From assembly GCF_011170125.1 (NCBI RefSeq), contig NZ_BLLN01000005.1:2462501-2526500 (forward strand): a stretch of 64,000 bases of DNA, given 5' to 3'. This document shows positions 10,534 to 18,900 of this stretch, piece after piece. Below the pieces are notes generated by a model. The model searched no databases. It saw only the letters and a list, made by a program, of their open reading frames with translations, and was not told the DNA's origin. Source of the DNA: Streptomyces diastaticus subsp. diastaticus. GTDB taxonomy: Bacteria > Actinomycetota > Actinomycetes > Streptomycetales > Streptomycetaceae. Each line of letters begins with the position of its first letter. Within the stretch, counting starts at the first letter, position 1. The position numbers and the translations under genes were made by a program.

Positions 10534-10539
10534 TACAGT
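10534..10539 (+). promoter_or_regulatory. Leaderless -10 box of the GNAT gene
   Basis: TACAGT lies 6 nt before the ATG at 10546, so transcription would start at or within a base or two of the start codon. There is no Shine-Dalgarno sequence in between and no clear -35. Confidence 0.55.
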
Positions 10540-10545
10540 GCCGGG

Positions 10546-11178
10546 ATGACGTGGGTCAGGGAGATGGCGGTGGGCGACGCCGCGGCCGTGTCGGCGGTGC
10601 GCGTGGCCGGGTGGCGCGCGGCGTACGCCGGGGTGATCCCCGGCGCGTACCTCGACGCGATGAGCGTGGAGCGGGACGCCGCGCTGCGGGAGGAACGCTT
10701 CGCCGCGGGGCGGGCGGCCGGGCTGTGCGACCTGGTCGCGGTCGGCGCGGACGGGCAGGTCGTCGGCTGGGCCTGCTGCGGTCCGCGCGACACCCCCGGA
10801 GCCGGGCCGGGGGCGGGCGAGGGCGAGCTGTACGCCCTCTACGTGCGGCCCGCGCTGCTGGGCCGGGGCGTCGGCCGCGCGCTGCTCGGGGCGGTCCACG
10901 ACGAGGCGGCGGGGCGTGGCTGGGGCGCGCTGGTGCTGTGGGTGGTCGAGGCCAACGCCCGCGCCCGCCGCTTCTACGAGGCGGGCGGATACCGGGCGGA
11001 CGGGGGCGCGCAGGACGAGGAGTACGAGGGGGTGGTGGTGCGGGAGGTGCGGTACCGGCGGATGACGGGGCCACCCCCGGGCGGGTCCGGCCAACCCTCG
11101 GACAGGGCCCGGGGGTGCCTGAGTTCCCGCACAGCGCCCACGGCGCCCGGCACGCGCGCCCGCCCCACCGGGCGATAG
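10546..11178 (+). CDS. GNAT family N-acetyltransferase with a repeat-derived tail
   Basis: Predicted to transfer an acetyl group from acetyl-CoA to an amine; the substrate is unknown. The 210-aa product shows the GNAT core: VREMAVGDAAAVSAVRVAGW at the N-terminus, the acetyl-CoA pyrophosphate loop RGVGRALL after ELYALYVRPALLG (about residues 90-115), and the C-terminal signature VVEANARARRFYEAGGY. The ATG start is supported by a leaderless -10 box. After YRRMTGPPPG (about residue 175) the sequence turns into low-complexity Pro/Arg/Ser that is not GNAT-like; its last codons lie inside an intergenic repeat copy (11159-11240) whose sequence resumes past the stop. The native stop may have been lost when the repeat arrived. 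Confidence 0.85.
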   Translation: MTWVREMAVGDAAAVSAVRVAGWRAAYAGVIPGAYLDAMSVERDAALREERFAAGRAAGLCDLVAVGADGQVVGWACCGPRDTPGAGPGAGEGELYALYVRPALLGRGVGRALLGAVHDEAAGRGWGALVLWVVEANARARRFYEAGGYRADGGAQDEEYEGVVVREVRYRRMTGPPPGGSGQPSDRARGCLSSRTAPTAPGTRARPTGR

Positions 11179-11240
11179 CCCGGGTACGTCCGGTACGAGA
11201 GCTTCCGCCCGGCGTGCCGAGCGCACGCACCGGACACCGC
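11159..11240 (-). repeat. Dispersed intergenic repeat, copy A
   Basis: This 82-nt core reads, on the minus strand, 93% identical (6 mismatches) to 24275-24356 on the plus strand. Weaker similarity extends from the CTAG at 11264-11267 (TAGGGGG directly after the lactate permease stop) to about 11110 (shared CCGGGCGCCGTG). It lies just past the lactate permease stop codon and overlaps the 3' end of the GNAT gene. No transposase or terminal repeat is seen. Confidence 0.75.
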
Positions 11241-11262
11241 GCAGGGCCTTGAAGCCATCCCC

Positions 11263-12879
11263 CTAGGCCAGCATCCACCCCAGGACCGCCGTGCTCTGGC
11301 CCACCACGATCAGGCACATGACCAGCAGGAGCCCCAGGCTCCAGGGCAGCACCTTGCGCAGGAGGTCGCCCTCCTTCCCGGCGAGGCCGACGGCGGCGCA
11401 GGCGATGGTGAGGTTCTGCGGGGAGATCATCTTGCCGAGGACGCCGCCGGAGCTGTTGGCGGCGGCGAGGAGTCCGGCGGACAGGCCCGACTCGCGGGCG
11501 GCGGTGACCTGGAGGGCGCCGAAGAGGGCGTTGGCGGAGGTGTCGGAGCCGGTGACGGCGACCCCGAACCAGCCGAGGACCGGCGAGAGGAAGGCGAGGC
11601 CCGCGCCGGCCGCGGCGACGGTGCGGCCGATGGTGGCGGCCTGGCCGGAGAGGTTCATGACGTAGGCCAGGGCGAGGACGCTGACCACGGTGAGGATGGC
11701 GAAGCGGAGTTCGTGGACGGTGCCACCCCACTCACGCAGCGCGTCCTTGGCGCGGACACCGAGGACGAGGGCGGTGAGCAGGCCCGCCACCAGGACGAGG
11801 GTGCCACCGGTGGCGACCAGCGGCAGCGAGAAGACGTTGGCCCCGACCGCCTGGCCGTTCGCGTCGGACACGTCGAGGAAGGGCCAGTCGAAGGAGTGGG
11901 TCGCCTTGGCGAGGAGTTCCTTGACCGGGGGTACCTGGGCCAGGGAGAAGACGGCGACGATGAGCGCGTACGGGGCGTACGCCCGGTAGATCTCGGGGCG
12001 CGGGTCGTCGTGGTCGAGGTCGTCGCTGCGCACGCCCTGGAGGACCGAGGCGCGGACGGCCTCGTCGGCCGGCTTGCGGGCGCTCGGCACCAGCATCAGG
12101 GCGGCGGCCCCGGCGAGGGCGGCGGCGATGTCGGCGAGCTGGGCGGAGAAGTGGTTGGCGGCGAGGAACTGGGCGGCGGCGAAGGCGAGTCCGCAGGCCA
12201 GGGCGGGCAGCCACGTCTCACGCAGCCCCCGCCTGCCGTCGACCAGCCAGATGAGGACCAGCGGCACCACGAGGGCGAGCAGCGGGGTCTGACGGCCCAC
12301 CACCGAGGCGACCGAGTCCAGCGGCAACCCGGTGACCTGGGCCAGCGTCACCACCGGGGTGCCCATCGCGCCGAAGGCGACGGGGGCGGTGTTGGCGACC
12401 AGGGCGACGACGGCGGCGCGGACCGGGTCGAAGCCGAGGGCGACCAGCATCACGGCGCTGATGGCGACGGGCGCGCCGAACCCGGCCAGCGCCTCCAGCA
12501 GGGCGCCGAAGCAGAAGGCGATGACGAGTGCCTGGATGCGGGGGTCGTCGGAGACGCGGCCGAAGGAGCGGCGGAGGATGTCGAAGTGCCGGGTGCGCAC
12601 GGTCATGCGGTAGACCCAGAGCGCGTTGACGACGATCCACATGATCGGGAAGAGGCCGAAGAGGGCGCCCTGGGCGGCGCCGGAGAGGGTCTGGCCGAGC
12701 GGCATGCCGTAGACGAGCCAGGCGACGAGGGCGGCGACGGCGAGGCCGAGGGCGCCTGCCCGGTGTGCCTTCATGCGGACGGCGCCGAGCAGGACCAGCA
12801 CGGTCACCAGCGGGAGGGCCGCGACCAGGGCGGAGAGCGGCAGGGAGTCCGCGACGGGCTCCAGGGGTTGGACGAACAC
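11263..12879 (-). CDS. lldP: L-lactate permease family transporter
   Basis: A 538-aa polytopic membrane protein of the LctP/LldP family, which takes up L-lactate (also D-lactate or glycolate) with protons. Family features are PLSALVAALPLVTVLVLLG near the N-terminus, the highly conserved GALLEALAGFGAPVAI (about residues 125-140), NTAPVAFGAMGTPVVTL, GWFGVAVTGSDTSANALFG in the C-terminal third, and SSGGVLGKMISPQNLTIA near residue 490. About 13 hydrophobic helices can be counted. Start is GTG at 12879. No lactate dehydrogenase lies beside it. It is convergent with the GNAT gene, and the repeat copy A fills the gap between the two stops. Confidence 0.94.
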   Translation of the reverse strand: MFVQPLEPVADSLPLSALVAALPLVTVLVLLGAVRMKAHRAGALGLAVAALVAWLVYGMPLGQTLSGAAQGALFGLFPIMWIVVNALWVYRMTVRTRHFDILRRSFGRVSDDPRIQALVIAFCFGALLEALAGFGAPVAISAVMLVALGFDPVRAAVVALVANTAPVAFGAMGTPVVTLAQVTGLPLDSVASVVGRQTPLLALVVPLVLIWLVDGRRGLRETWLPALACGLAFAAAQFLAANHFSAQLADIAAALAGAAALMLVPSARKPADEAVRASVLQGVRSDDLDHDDPRPEIYRAYAPYALIVAVFSLAQVPPVKELLAKATHSFDWPFLDVSDANGQAVGANVFSLPLVATGGTLVLVAGLLTALVLGVRAKDALREWGGTVHELRFAILTVVSVLALAYVMNLSGQAATIGRTVAAAGAGLAFLSPVLGWFGVAVTGSDTSANALFGALQVTAARESGLSAGLLAAANSSGGVLGKMISPQNLTIACAAVGLAGKEGDLLRKVLPWSLGLLLVMCLIVVGQSTAVLGWMLA

Positions 12880-13155
12880 GCGTGCCTCCTGGCGGGGGTG
12901 GGGTGGGGCGCGGTTGCTGTTCGTACGTGCCGGGTGGTGCCGGGGGTGCGGTGCTGCCGGAGGGGCTGCGGGGAGGACCGGGGGAGGGGGCGGGCGCTGT
13001 TTTCCGGTGGGCGGAAGCTGATCTCCGGTGGTTGGGCATGGTTGTGGCCGCCGGAAGAGTTCGTCAATGGGGTGAACGAAATCGGCGCCCGGTCGCGGTG
13101 ACCGGGCGCCGTGAGCGTCCGTGCGAGTCGGGGCGGACCCGAGGGGGCGCCGGGG

Positions 13156-13551
13156 TCAGGAGTCCGGCGAGCGGAGCACGCGCAGGTGGCCGCGGCGGGT
13201 GGAGGGCAGCTGCTGGTCCGGGGCGGGGCGCGGTGCCGGGTCCGGGGCGCGGCGGCCGGGAGCGGCCGGGCGGTCCTGCGGGCGGGCGGCCTCGCGGACG
13301 GCGTCGGCGAGGGCCTCCAGGTCGTCGCCGCTGGGCCGGGCCGGGCCGGCGGAGTCGGCGAGACGCACGACTTCCCAGCCTCGGGGCGCGGTCAGACGCT
13401 CGGAGTGCTCGGCGCACAGGTCGTAGCAGTGCGGTTCGGCGTAGGTGGCGAGCGGACCGAGGACTGCGGTCGAATCGGCGTAGACGTACGTCAGTGTTGC
13501 GACGGCAGGGCGACCGCACGCGGTGCGCGAACAGCGACGTACAGGGCTCAC
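13156..13551 (-). CDS. DUF3499 family protein, small Cys-containing actinobacterial protein
   Basis: A 131-aa protein of a family restricted to actinobacteria and always near manB/whiB. The N-terminus SPVRRCSRTACGRPAVATL and the downstream EPHCYDLCAEHSERLTAPRGWEVVRL place four cysteines in two pairs (C-x4-C and C-x3-C), a likely metal-binding zinc-ribbon-like module; the last 50 residues are disordered, Arg/Pro-rich. The GTG start at 13551 is chosen because it opens the conserved region; a minus-strand TACCGT (13560-13565) 8 nt upstream suggests a leaderless transcript. It is divergent from the metallopeptidase gene. Function is unknown. Confidence 0.85.
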   Translation of the reverse strand: MSPVRRCSRTACGRPAVATLTYVYADSTAVLGPLATYAEPHCYDLCAEHSERLTAPRGWEVVRLADSAGPARPSGDDLEALADAVREAARPQDRPAAPGRRAPDPAPRPAPDQQLPSTRRGHLRVLRSPDS

Positions 13552-13818
13552 GATGTTGGACGGTACCGCACTCTTGAACGGGCCGCGACGACTCTCCCCC
13601 CGCCCACGTCCCCGTGTCGGTGCCCGGACGGGTCCGGCGCGCCCCTTCTGAGGTGGGGCGATGCGGTGGGGAGCGGTGGGCGGGGCGAGGGGGTCGGGAG
13701 AGCCGCGGGGGTGCTGGGGGGCCTTCCCGCCGGGTTCGCGCCCCGGTTTGGCCGAAACCGGCCGACGCTTCCGGGGGTGGCGGCCCGGCACTCCGGGTGC
13801 CGGCCATGTGCGGCGGAC

Positions 13819-13824
13819 TACGCT
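13819..13824 (+). promoter_or_regulatory. Leaderless -10 box of the metallopeptidase gene
   Basis: TACGCT is followed after 6 nt by GTG (13831) and directly by ATG (13834). This spacing matches the other leaderless starts in the window, and makes the GTG at 13831 an alternative start that would add one Met to the product. Confidence 0.5.
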
Positions 13825-13833
13825 GCGACGGTG

Positions 13834-14367
13834 ATGGACGACGTATCTCCGGGCCCGACGGACCCCGCGAGCGGGTCGGACGCCGCAGGGCGCCCCGACG
13901 ACGCCGCGGGTTCACCCGCCGTGCCGCCCTGCCCGCCGCCCGGCGGTCCGCGCCCGCGCCACCGCGACCGGCACGGGCGCGGTATGCGGGGGCCGGTGGC
14001 CCCGCCCCAGGTGCCGCTCTCGGCGAGCAGGGCGCAGGTCTTCGACGACTTCGTGCGGGACGCGGTGGAGCGGCTGGAGCGGCACGTGCCGCAGATCGCC
14101 GACATCGACTTCCTCGTCCAGGAGGTGCCGAGGCCGCAGGGGGCCGGTGACGACTGGCTGGACGAGGCGGTGCCGCTGGGCGCCGCCGTGGGCGCCCGCA
14201 AGGGCCGGGCCGCGCAGGTGGTGGTCTACCGGCGGCCGGTGGAGATCCGTGCCAGGGGCCGCGACGAACGGGCGCTGCTGGTGCACGAGATCGTGGTGGA
14301 GCAGGTGGCGGAGTTGCTGGGCCTCACGCCGGAGGCGGTCGACCCCCGCTACGACGAGGGGGACTGA
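13834..14367 (+). CDS. Metallopeptidase (minimal zincin) family protein with incomplete HExxH
   Basis: The 177-aa protein belongs to the short zincin-like family (Zincin_1) found next to DUF3499 in actinobacteria. A 60-residue Pro/Arg-rich disordered head precedes the fold, which starts at SRAQVFDDFVRDAVERLERHVPQ. In the position of the active-site HExxH helix it reads LLVHEIVVEQVAELLGL: the first His and the Glu are present, but the second His is replaced by Glu. A peptidase with the standard zinc site is therefore unlikely; it may be a structural or regulatory protein. Start choice rests on the promoter spacing. Confidence 0.8.
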   Translation: MDDVSPGPTDPASGSDAAGRPDDAAGSPAVPPCPPPGGPRPRHRDRHGRGMRGPVAPPQVPLSASRAQVFDDFVRDAVERLERHVPQIADIDFLVQEVPRPQGAGDDWLDEAVPLGAAVGARKGRAAQVVVYRRPVEIRARGRDERALLVHEIVVEQVAELLGLTPEAVDPRYDEGD

Positions 14368-14372
14368 CCGGC

Positions 14373-14416
14373 GCCGCCCGCCCCGCCGGCGGTGTTCCGG
14401 GGGCGGGGCGGGCGGC
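14373..14416. terminator. Bidirectional terminator hairpin between convergent genes
   Basis: A 15-bp perfect stem (GCCGCCCGCCCCGCC at 14373-14387, GGCGGGGCGGGCGGC at 14402-14416) with a 14-nt loop lies between the metallopeptidase gene and the DUF5719 gene, which converge here. Confidence 0.65.
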
Positions 14417-14443
14417 GGTGGCGACGGGCGCGGGGCGCCCGGC

Positions 14444-15976
14444 TCAGTCCAGCAGGACCCGCATCTCCGGGCGGGCCGCGGGGACGGTGACCGTGCCCCG
14501 GTCATCGGTGAGGTTCTGGACGGTGAACATCGGCACGCCGTCGGCCTCGTCGCCACTCAGGGTGAGGGTGCGGGAGGCGTGCACGGGGCCGCCGGAGACG
14601 GTCTCGACGGTCAGGGCGTAGGTGCCCTTCAGCGAGTCCGGCACGGGGATGGCCGCGGCCAGGGTCCGGCCGGCGCCGACGGAGTACGTCTTGGTGGCGG
14701 GGGTGCCGCCCTCGGTACCGGCGGAGGCGGTGACCCGGACCTTGGCGGCCTTGCCGGGCGCGGTCAGGGCCAGGTGGGTGCCCTTGGCGGCGTTGCCCGT
14801 GACCGTGGCGCGGTCACCGACCGGGCGGGCGGCCGGGATGAAGGCGCTCTCCTGGTCGGCGCCCTTGCCGCGCAGGACGCGGACCGCGGCCACCACGGGG
14901 GTCTTCCCGGAGTCGCCGCTGGGCGTGAGCACCAGGGAGCCGGCCTCCCCCCGGGTGAGTTCACCGAGGTCGACGGCGGTGGTCATGCCCGACTTCAGAT
15001 GCAGGGTCTCGTGCCCGGCGGGGGCGAGCGCGCCGTTGGGCCCGGCGAGGGAGACCTTGAGGTCGGCGTCGGCGGAACCGGGCGCGAAGGCGACCAGGCG
15101 GACCGCGGTGGCATCCTTGGGGATGCCGGGCAGCACGACGGAGTCCGAGGGTTCGGCCGAGGGCGCGATCCAGTCACCGCCGAGCTTGGCGTCCAGGGCC
15201 TGCACGGCGGCGGCGACCCGGCCGCTGCGCGCGGAGACGTGCACGGTCAGGTTGGTCTGCGGCTTGCCGGTGAGGGTCGAGAGGAGCACGGGGACGCTGG
15301 AGCCCGGCGGCACCTGGATGCCCTCGCCGACCTCGGAGTCGAGCGCGCCGTCCTTGCCGTGCAGCTCGATGTCGACCACCGCGGCCGAGTCGTCGGGGTT
15401 GGTCAGGTGGAGGTAGTCGCTGCGGTCCTCGGCGGTGGAGGCGCCGGGGAACCAGAAGTCGGTGTCGGGCGCGGAGCAGCCGAGCCCGTGCAGGCCCCGT
15501 CCGGCGCCGGCGGGGAAGACGGTGGTCTGCTGGGCGCTCCAGCCCGGCGCGAGGCCGCCCTCGGCCAGCCCGATCAGCGCGGGCGCGCCGGAGCCGTTCT
15601 CCTCGGCGGTGACCGGGGTGCCCTGCTTCTTCACGGCGAGGAAGGGCTTGGCCTCCTTGCCGTCCTTCGCACCCTTGCCCTCCCCGTCCTTCTCGCCCTT
15701 GTCGTCCTTGTCGGCGAGGGCGCGGGCGGCCGGGACCAGGGCGGCGGTGCCCGAGCCGGCCGAGACCTCGGTCTTCGGCGTGTACGCGGTGTACGTCGTC
15801 TCCGCCAGCTCCGAGCTGCTGGGCGCCGGGCAGAGCAGCGAGGAGCGCTCCACCGGCTGCTGGGCGGCCCGGCCGGCGGTGGCGGGTCCCTCCTCGGGGG
15901 CGGCGACGGCGGCCACCGAGGTGATCGCCGCGAGCGCGGCGCCGGCCGCGATCAGGGACAGGGTGGTGCGCTTCAC
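14444..15976 (-). CDS. DUF5719 family secreted protein
   Basis: A 510-aa exported protein of unknown function. The N-terminus MKRTTLSLIAAGAALAAITS followed by VAAVAAPEEG is a signal peptide or anchor. The rest is beta-rich, with repeated Ig-like stretches (for example VVLPGIPKDATAVRLVAFAPG, VRVTASAGTEGGTPATKTYS) and a charged Lys/Asp/Glu linker around residues 90-115. Its GTG start overlaps the stop of the upstream glycosyltransferase by 4 nt (GTGA, 15973-15976), so the two are translationally coupled and probably act together in the envelope. The pairing of a giant membrane glycosyltransferase with this protein is conserved in actinomycetes. Confidence 0.88.
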   Translation of the reverse strand: MKRTTLSLIAAGAALAAITSVAAVAAPEEGPATAGRAAQQPVERSSLLCPAPSSSELAETTYTAYTPKTEVSAGSGTAALVPAARALADKDDKGEKDGEGKGAKDGKEAKPFLAVKKQGTPVTAEENGSGAPALIGLAEGGLAPGWSAQQTTVFPAGAGRGLHGLGCSAPDTDFWFPGASTAEDRSDYLHLTNPDDSAAVVDIELHGKDGALDSEVGEGIQVPPGSSVPVLLSTLTGKPQTNLTVHVSARSGRVAAAVQALDAKLGGDWIAPSAEPSDSVVLPGIPKDATAVRLVAFAPGSADADLKVSLAGPNGALAPAGHETLHLKSGMTTAVDLGELTRGEAGSLVLTPSGDSGKTPVVAAVRVLRGKGADQESAFIPAARPVGDRATVTGNAAKGTHLALTAPGKAAKVRVTASAGTEGGTPATKTYSVGAGRTLAAAIPVPDSLKGTYALTVETVSGGPVHASRTLTLSGDEADGVPMFTVQNLTDDRGTVTVPAARPEMRVLLD

Positions 15977-18900
15977 TGCTGGCTCCCGTCGGGACGCTCA
16001 CGGCCGTGGCCGTGGGGCGGCTGCTCGTACTGCCCGTACTCCGGCGCCGCCGGGTCGTGGCCGCCGTAGCCGTGCTGCGGCTGCTGCTCGTACCCCGGGT
16101 GGACCTGCTGGCCCTGCTGCCAGCCGCCCTGCTGGTACGGGTCCTGGGCCTGCTGCCGGTACGGGTCGTAGGCGTTCGGGTCGTGGCCCGGCCGGGGCGG
16201 GTGGCCCTGCTGCGACGGGTCGTAGCCCTGGTCCTGGTAGCCGTACGGGTCGTAGCCGCCCTGCTGGGGGGCGACGGGCTCGTAGGGCGCGGGGGCGGCG
16301 GGGGCCGTCCAGGCCGGTTCGGGCTCCTCGGGGGCGCCGTCGCGCTGGGCCGGCAGCCCGGCCTCGGGCTCCTGCTCCGGAGCGGCGGCCTGGGCCTCCG
16401 CCTCGGCCTGGGCGCGCAGGCGGCGGGCGCGGCGGCCCTCGCCCTCGACCGGCTGGGCGGGGACGGGCGCGGGCTCGTCGGGCAGGTCGTCGTCGACGGT
16501 GCGGCGACGGCCGGGCAGGGCGAGGACGACCAGGACGAGGCCGAGGAAGCCCTGCGTCCAGATCCACACCGTGTGGGTGAACGGGTCCTCGAAGGTGACG
16601 TCGAGGCGGCCGCCGCCCTCGGGCAGCGTGAAGCCCTGCGCCCAGTCGTCGACGGTGACCCGCTCCAGCGGTTCGCCGTCGAGGGTGGCGGTCCAGCCCG
16701 GGTCGGCGGTGTCGGCGAGGCGCAGTACGCGTCCGGCCGGGCCGGCGGGGAGCTCGGTGTGCAGTTCGACGGGGCCCGCCGCGACCGGCAGCGGTTCGCC
16801 GGAGCCGTCCTTCGCGACCACGGCGGCGCGCGAGACCTGCCGGTCGACGCGCCACAGGGCGCTGCCGTCCTGCTGGCTGAGGCGGGTCAGGCCCGGCGTC
16901 GAGTCGAGAACCCGGCTCATCTCGCGCGGCGAGCCGTCACGGACCAGGACGTAGCGGACGGCGAAGCCGCCGAGCTGGTCGGCCTGGTCGGCGCCGGACC
17001 CGGCGACGAGGCGGGCCACGACGGTGGAGAGCCGGTCGTCGGACCCGGCGGCGGCGGCCAGTTCGGCGTCGCCGAGCCGCCCGCCGGAGCCGCGTACCAG
17101 GGCGTAGCTGACCTCGGCGGCGGAGTCCCCGGCGAGGACGAGGGTGCGGGCCTGGTCCTGGGTGCGGCTCTCCTCGGCGACGAACGCCGGGACCTGCACC
17201 GGGTCGCGGCGCTCCAGCGGGCCGTCGGCCCCGGCGGCCATCCAGGTGAGGGCGGCGGCGGCCGGGCCGAGGGCACAGGCCAGCGCGATCAGCGCGGCCA
17301 GCGGCTGGCGCCAGCCGAAGCTCTGCTCGGCGACCCTGTGGCGGGCGCCGTCGGCCCCCACCAGGGCAGCCCCGAGCAGGGCGGCGCCCTGGACGAGGCC
17401 CGCCGGTCCGGCCCAGCCGGAGCCGCTCGCGAGGACCGCGAGGAGCAGGGCGGTCAGGGCGACGGCCCAGGCGGTGAGGATGGCCCGGCGCCGCTCCTCG
17501 CGGAGCAGGGCGGCGAGTGCGGCGGCGACCACGCCGAGCAGCGGGAGCCCGCCGAGGGTGCCGGGGCCGCCCGGCGAGGCGCCGAGCAGGTCGAGGGGCC
17601 CGGGGGCGCCGCCGGAGGTGTCGAGGCCGGCGGTGTGGAAGAAGCCGAACGGCAGCAGCGTCAGCGACCAGGGCGCCAGCACCAGCAGCGGGGTGGCGAA
17701 CTGGGCGACGAACCGCGGGGCGTAGGTGCGCAGAGCGCTCCGGCGCAGCACCAGCACACCGACGCCGAGGACCAGCGCCAGCGGCCACACCATCGGCGTG
17801 AAGGCGGTGGTCAGCGTCAGCAGCAGGGTGTACGCCCAGGTGGCGCGCCAGGTACCGGGGTGGCCGAGGAGCCCGGCGGCGGAGAGCCCGGCGCGGGCCA
17901 TGACCGGGAGCAGCACGGCGAGGACGGCGGTGCCGAGGTGGCCGCCGGCCAGCGCGCCGGTGACGGCGGGCAGGAAGGCGTAGGCGACCGAGCCCCAGGC
18001 GCGCAGCAGCCGGGAGGGGACCAGGGAGCCGGAGGCGAGGTAGGCCGCGCAGCCCGCGAGCGGGACGGAGGCGACCAGGACCACGGTGACGGCGGTGTGG
18101 GTGGAGCCGAGGAAGAGCGCGGCGAGGGTGGCGAGCAGCGCCAGGTAGGGCGGGGCGGGCTCGGTGGTGCCGGTGCCAACGGCGTGCCAGCCGTCGGCGT
18201 ACCGGCCCCAGAGCTCGCCGAGCTGGTCGGGCACGGGCAGCAGGGCGCCGCCCGCCAGCGCGCCGCCGCCGAACAGGGCGCGGCAGGCGACCAGCGAGGC
18301 CAGCAGCAGGACGGCGAAGAGGACCGGGCCCGGCCTGCGGGCGAGCCGCTTGAGGCGGGCGAACTGCTCGACCTCGAGGAAGTCGGCGTCGTCGCCGCCG
18401 GGGCCGGACTCGACGGCTCCGCCGTGGCGTCCGGCGCCCGGGGCGTCGGCGTCGGAGCCGCGGGTGAGGTTGCCCGCGACCTGTTCGACGGCGGCCCGGA
18501 CGGTGGCGCCGGGCGGCGGGAACAGCGGCCGCAGCTCGGCCGGTTCGACGGAGCCCTTGCCGCGTCTGCGGCGGGCACCGAGGACGCGGCCGGGGCGCAG
18601 CAGCGTGCCGAGCAGACCCGAGATCTCGTCGACGGCCTGGCCGGGGGCCTTGCCCACGAGGTAGGCGAGGGTGCGGGCCAGGGTGCCGACGACCAGCCGC
18701 AGCAGGACCCACGGCAGGACGGCGGTGCGGCTGTTGACCAGCAGCGTGTGCACGGCGCCGGCCTTGTCCACACGGTGCGGGCTGGTGGTGCCGCGCCGGG
18801 CGCAGTCCACGGTGCGGCGCTCGCGGGAGGCCGCCTCGGCGTGCCGGAGGACCGCGTCGGGGGCGACCAGCACCCGGTGGCCGGCGGCCTGGGCGCGCCA

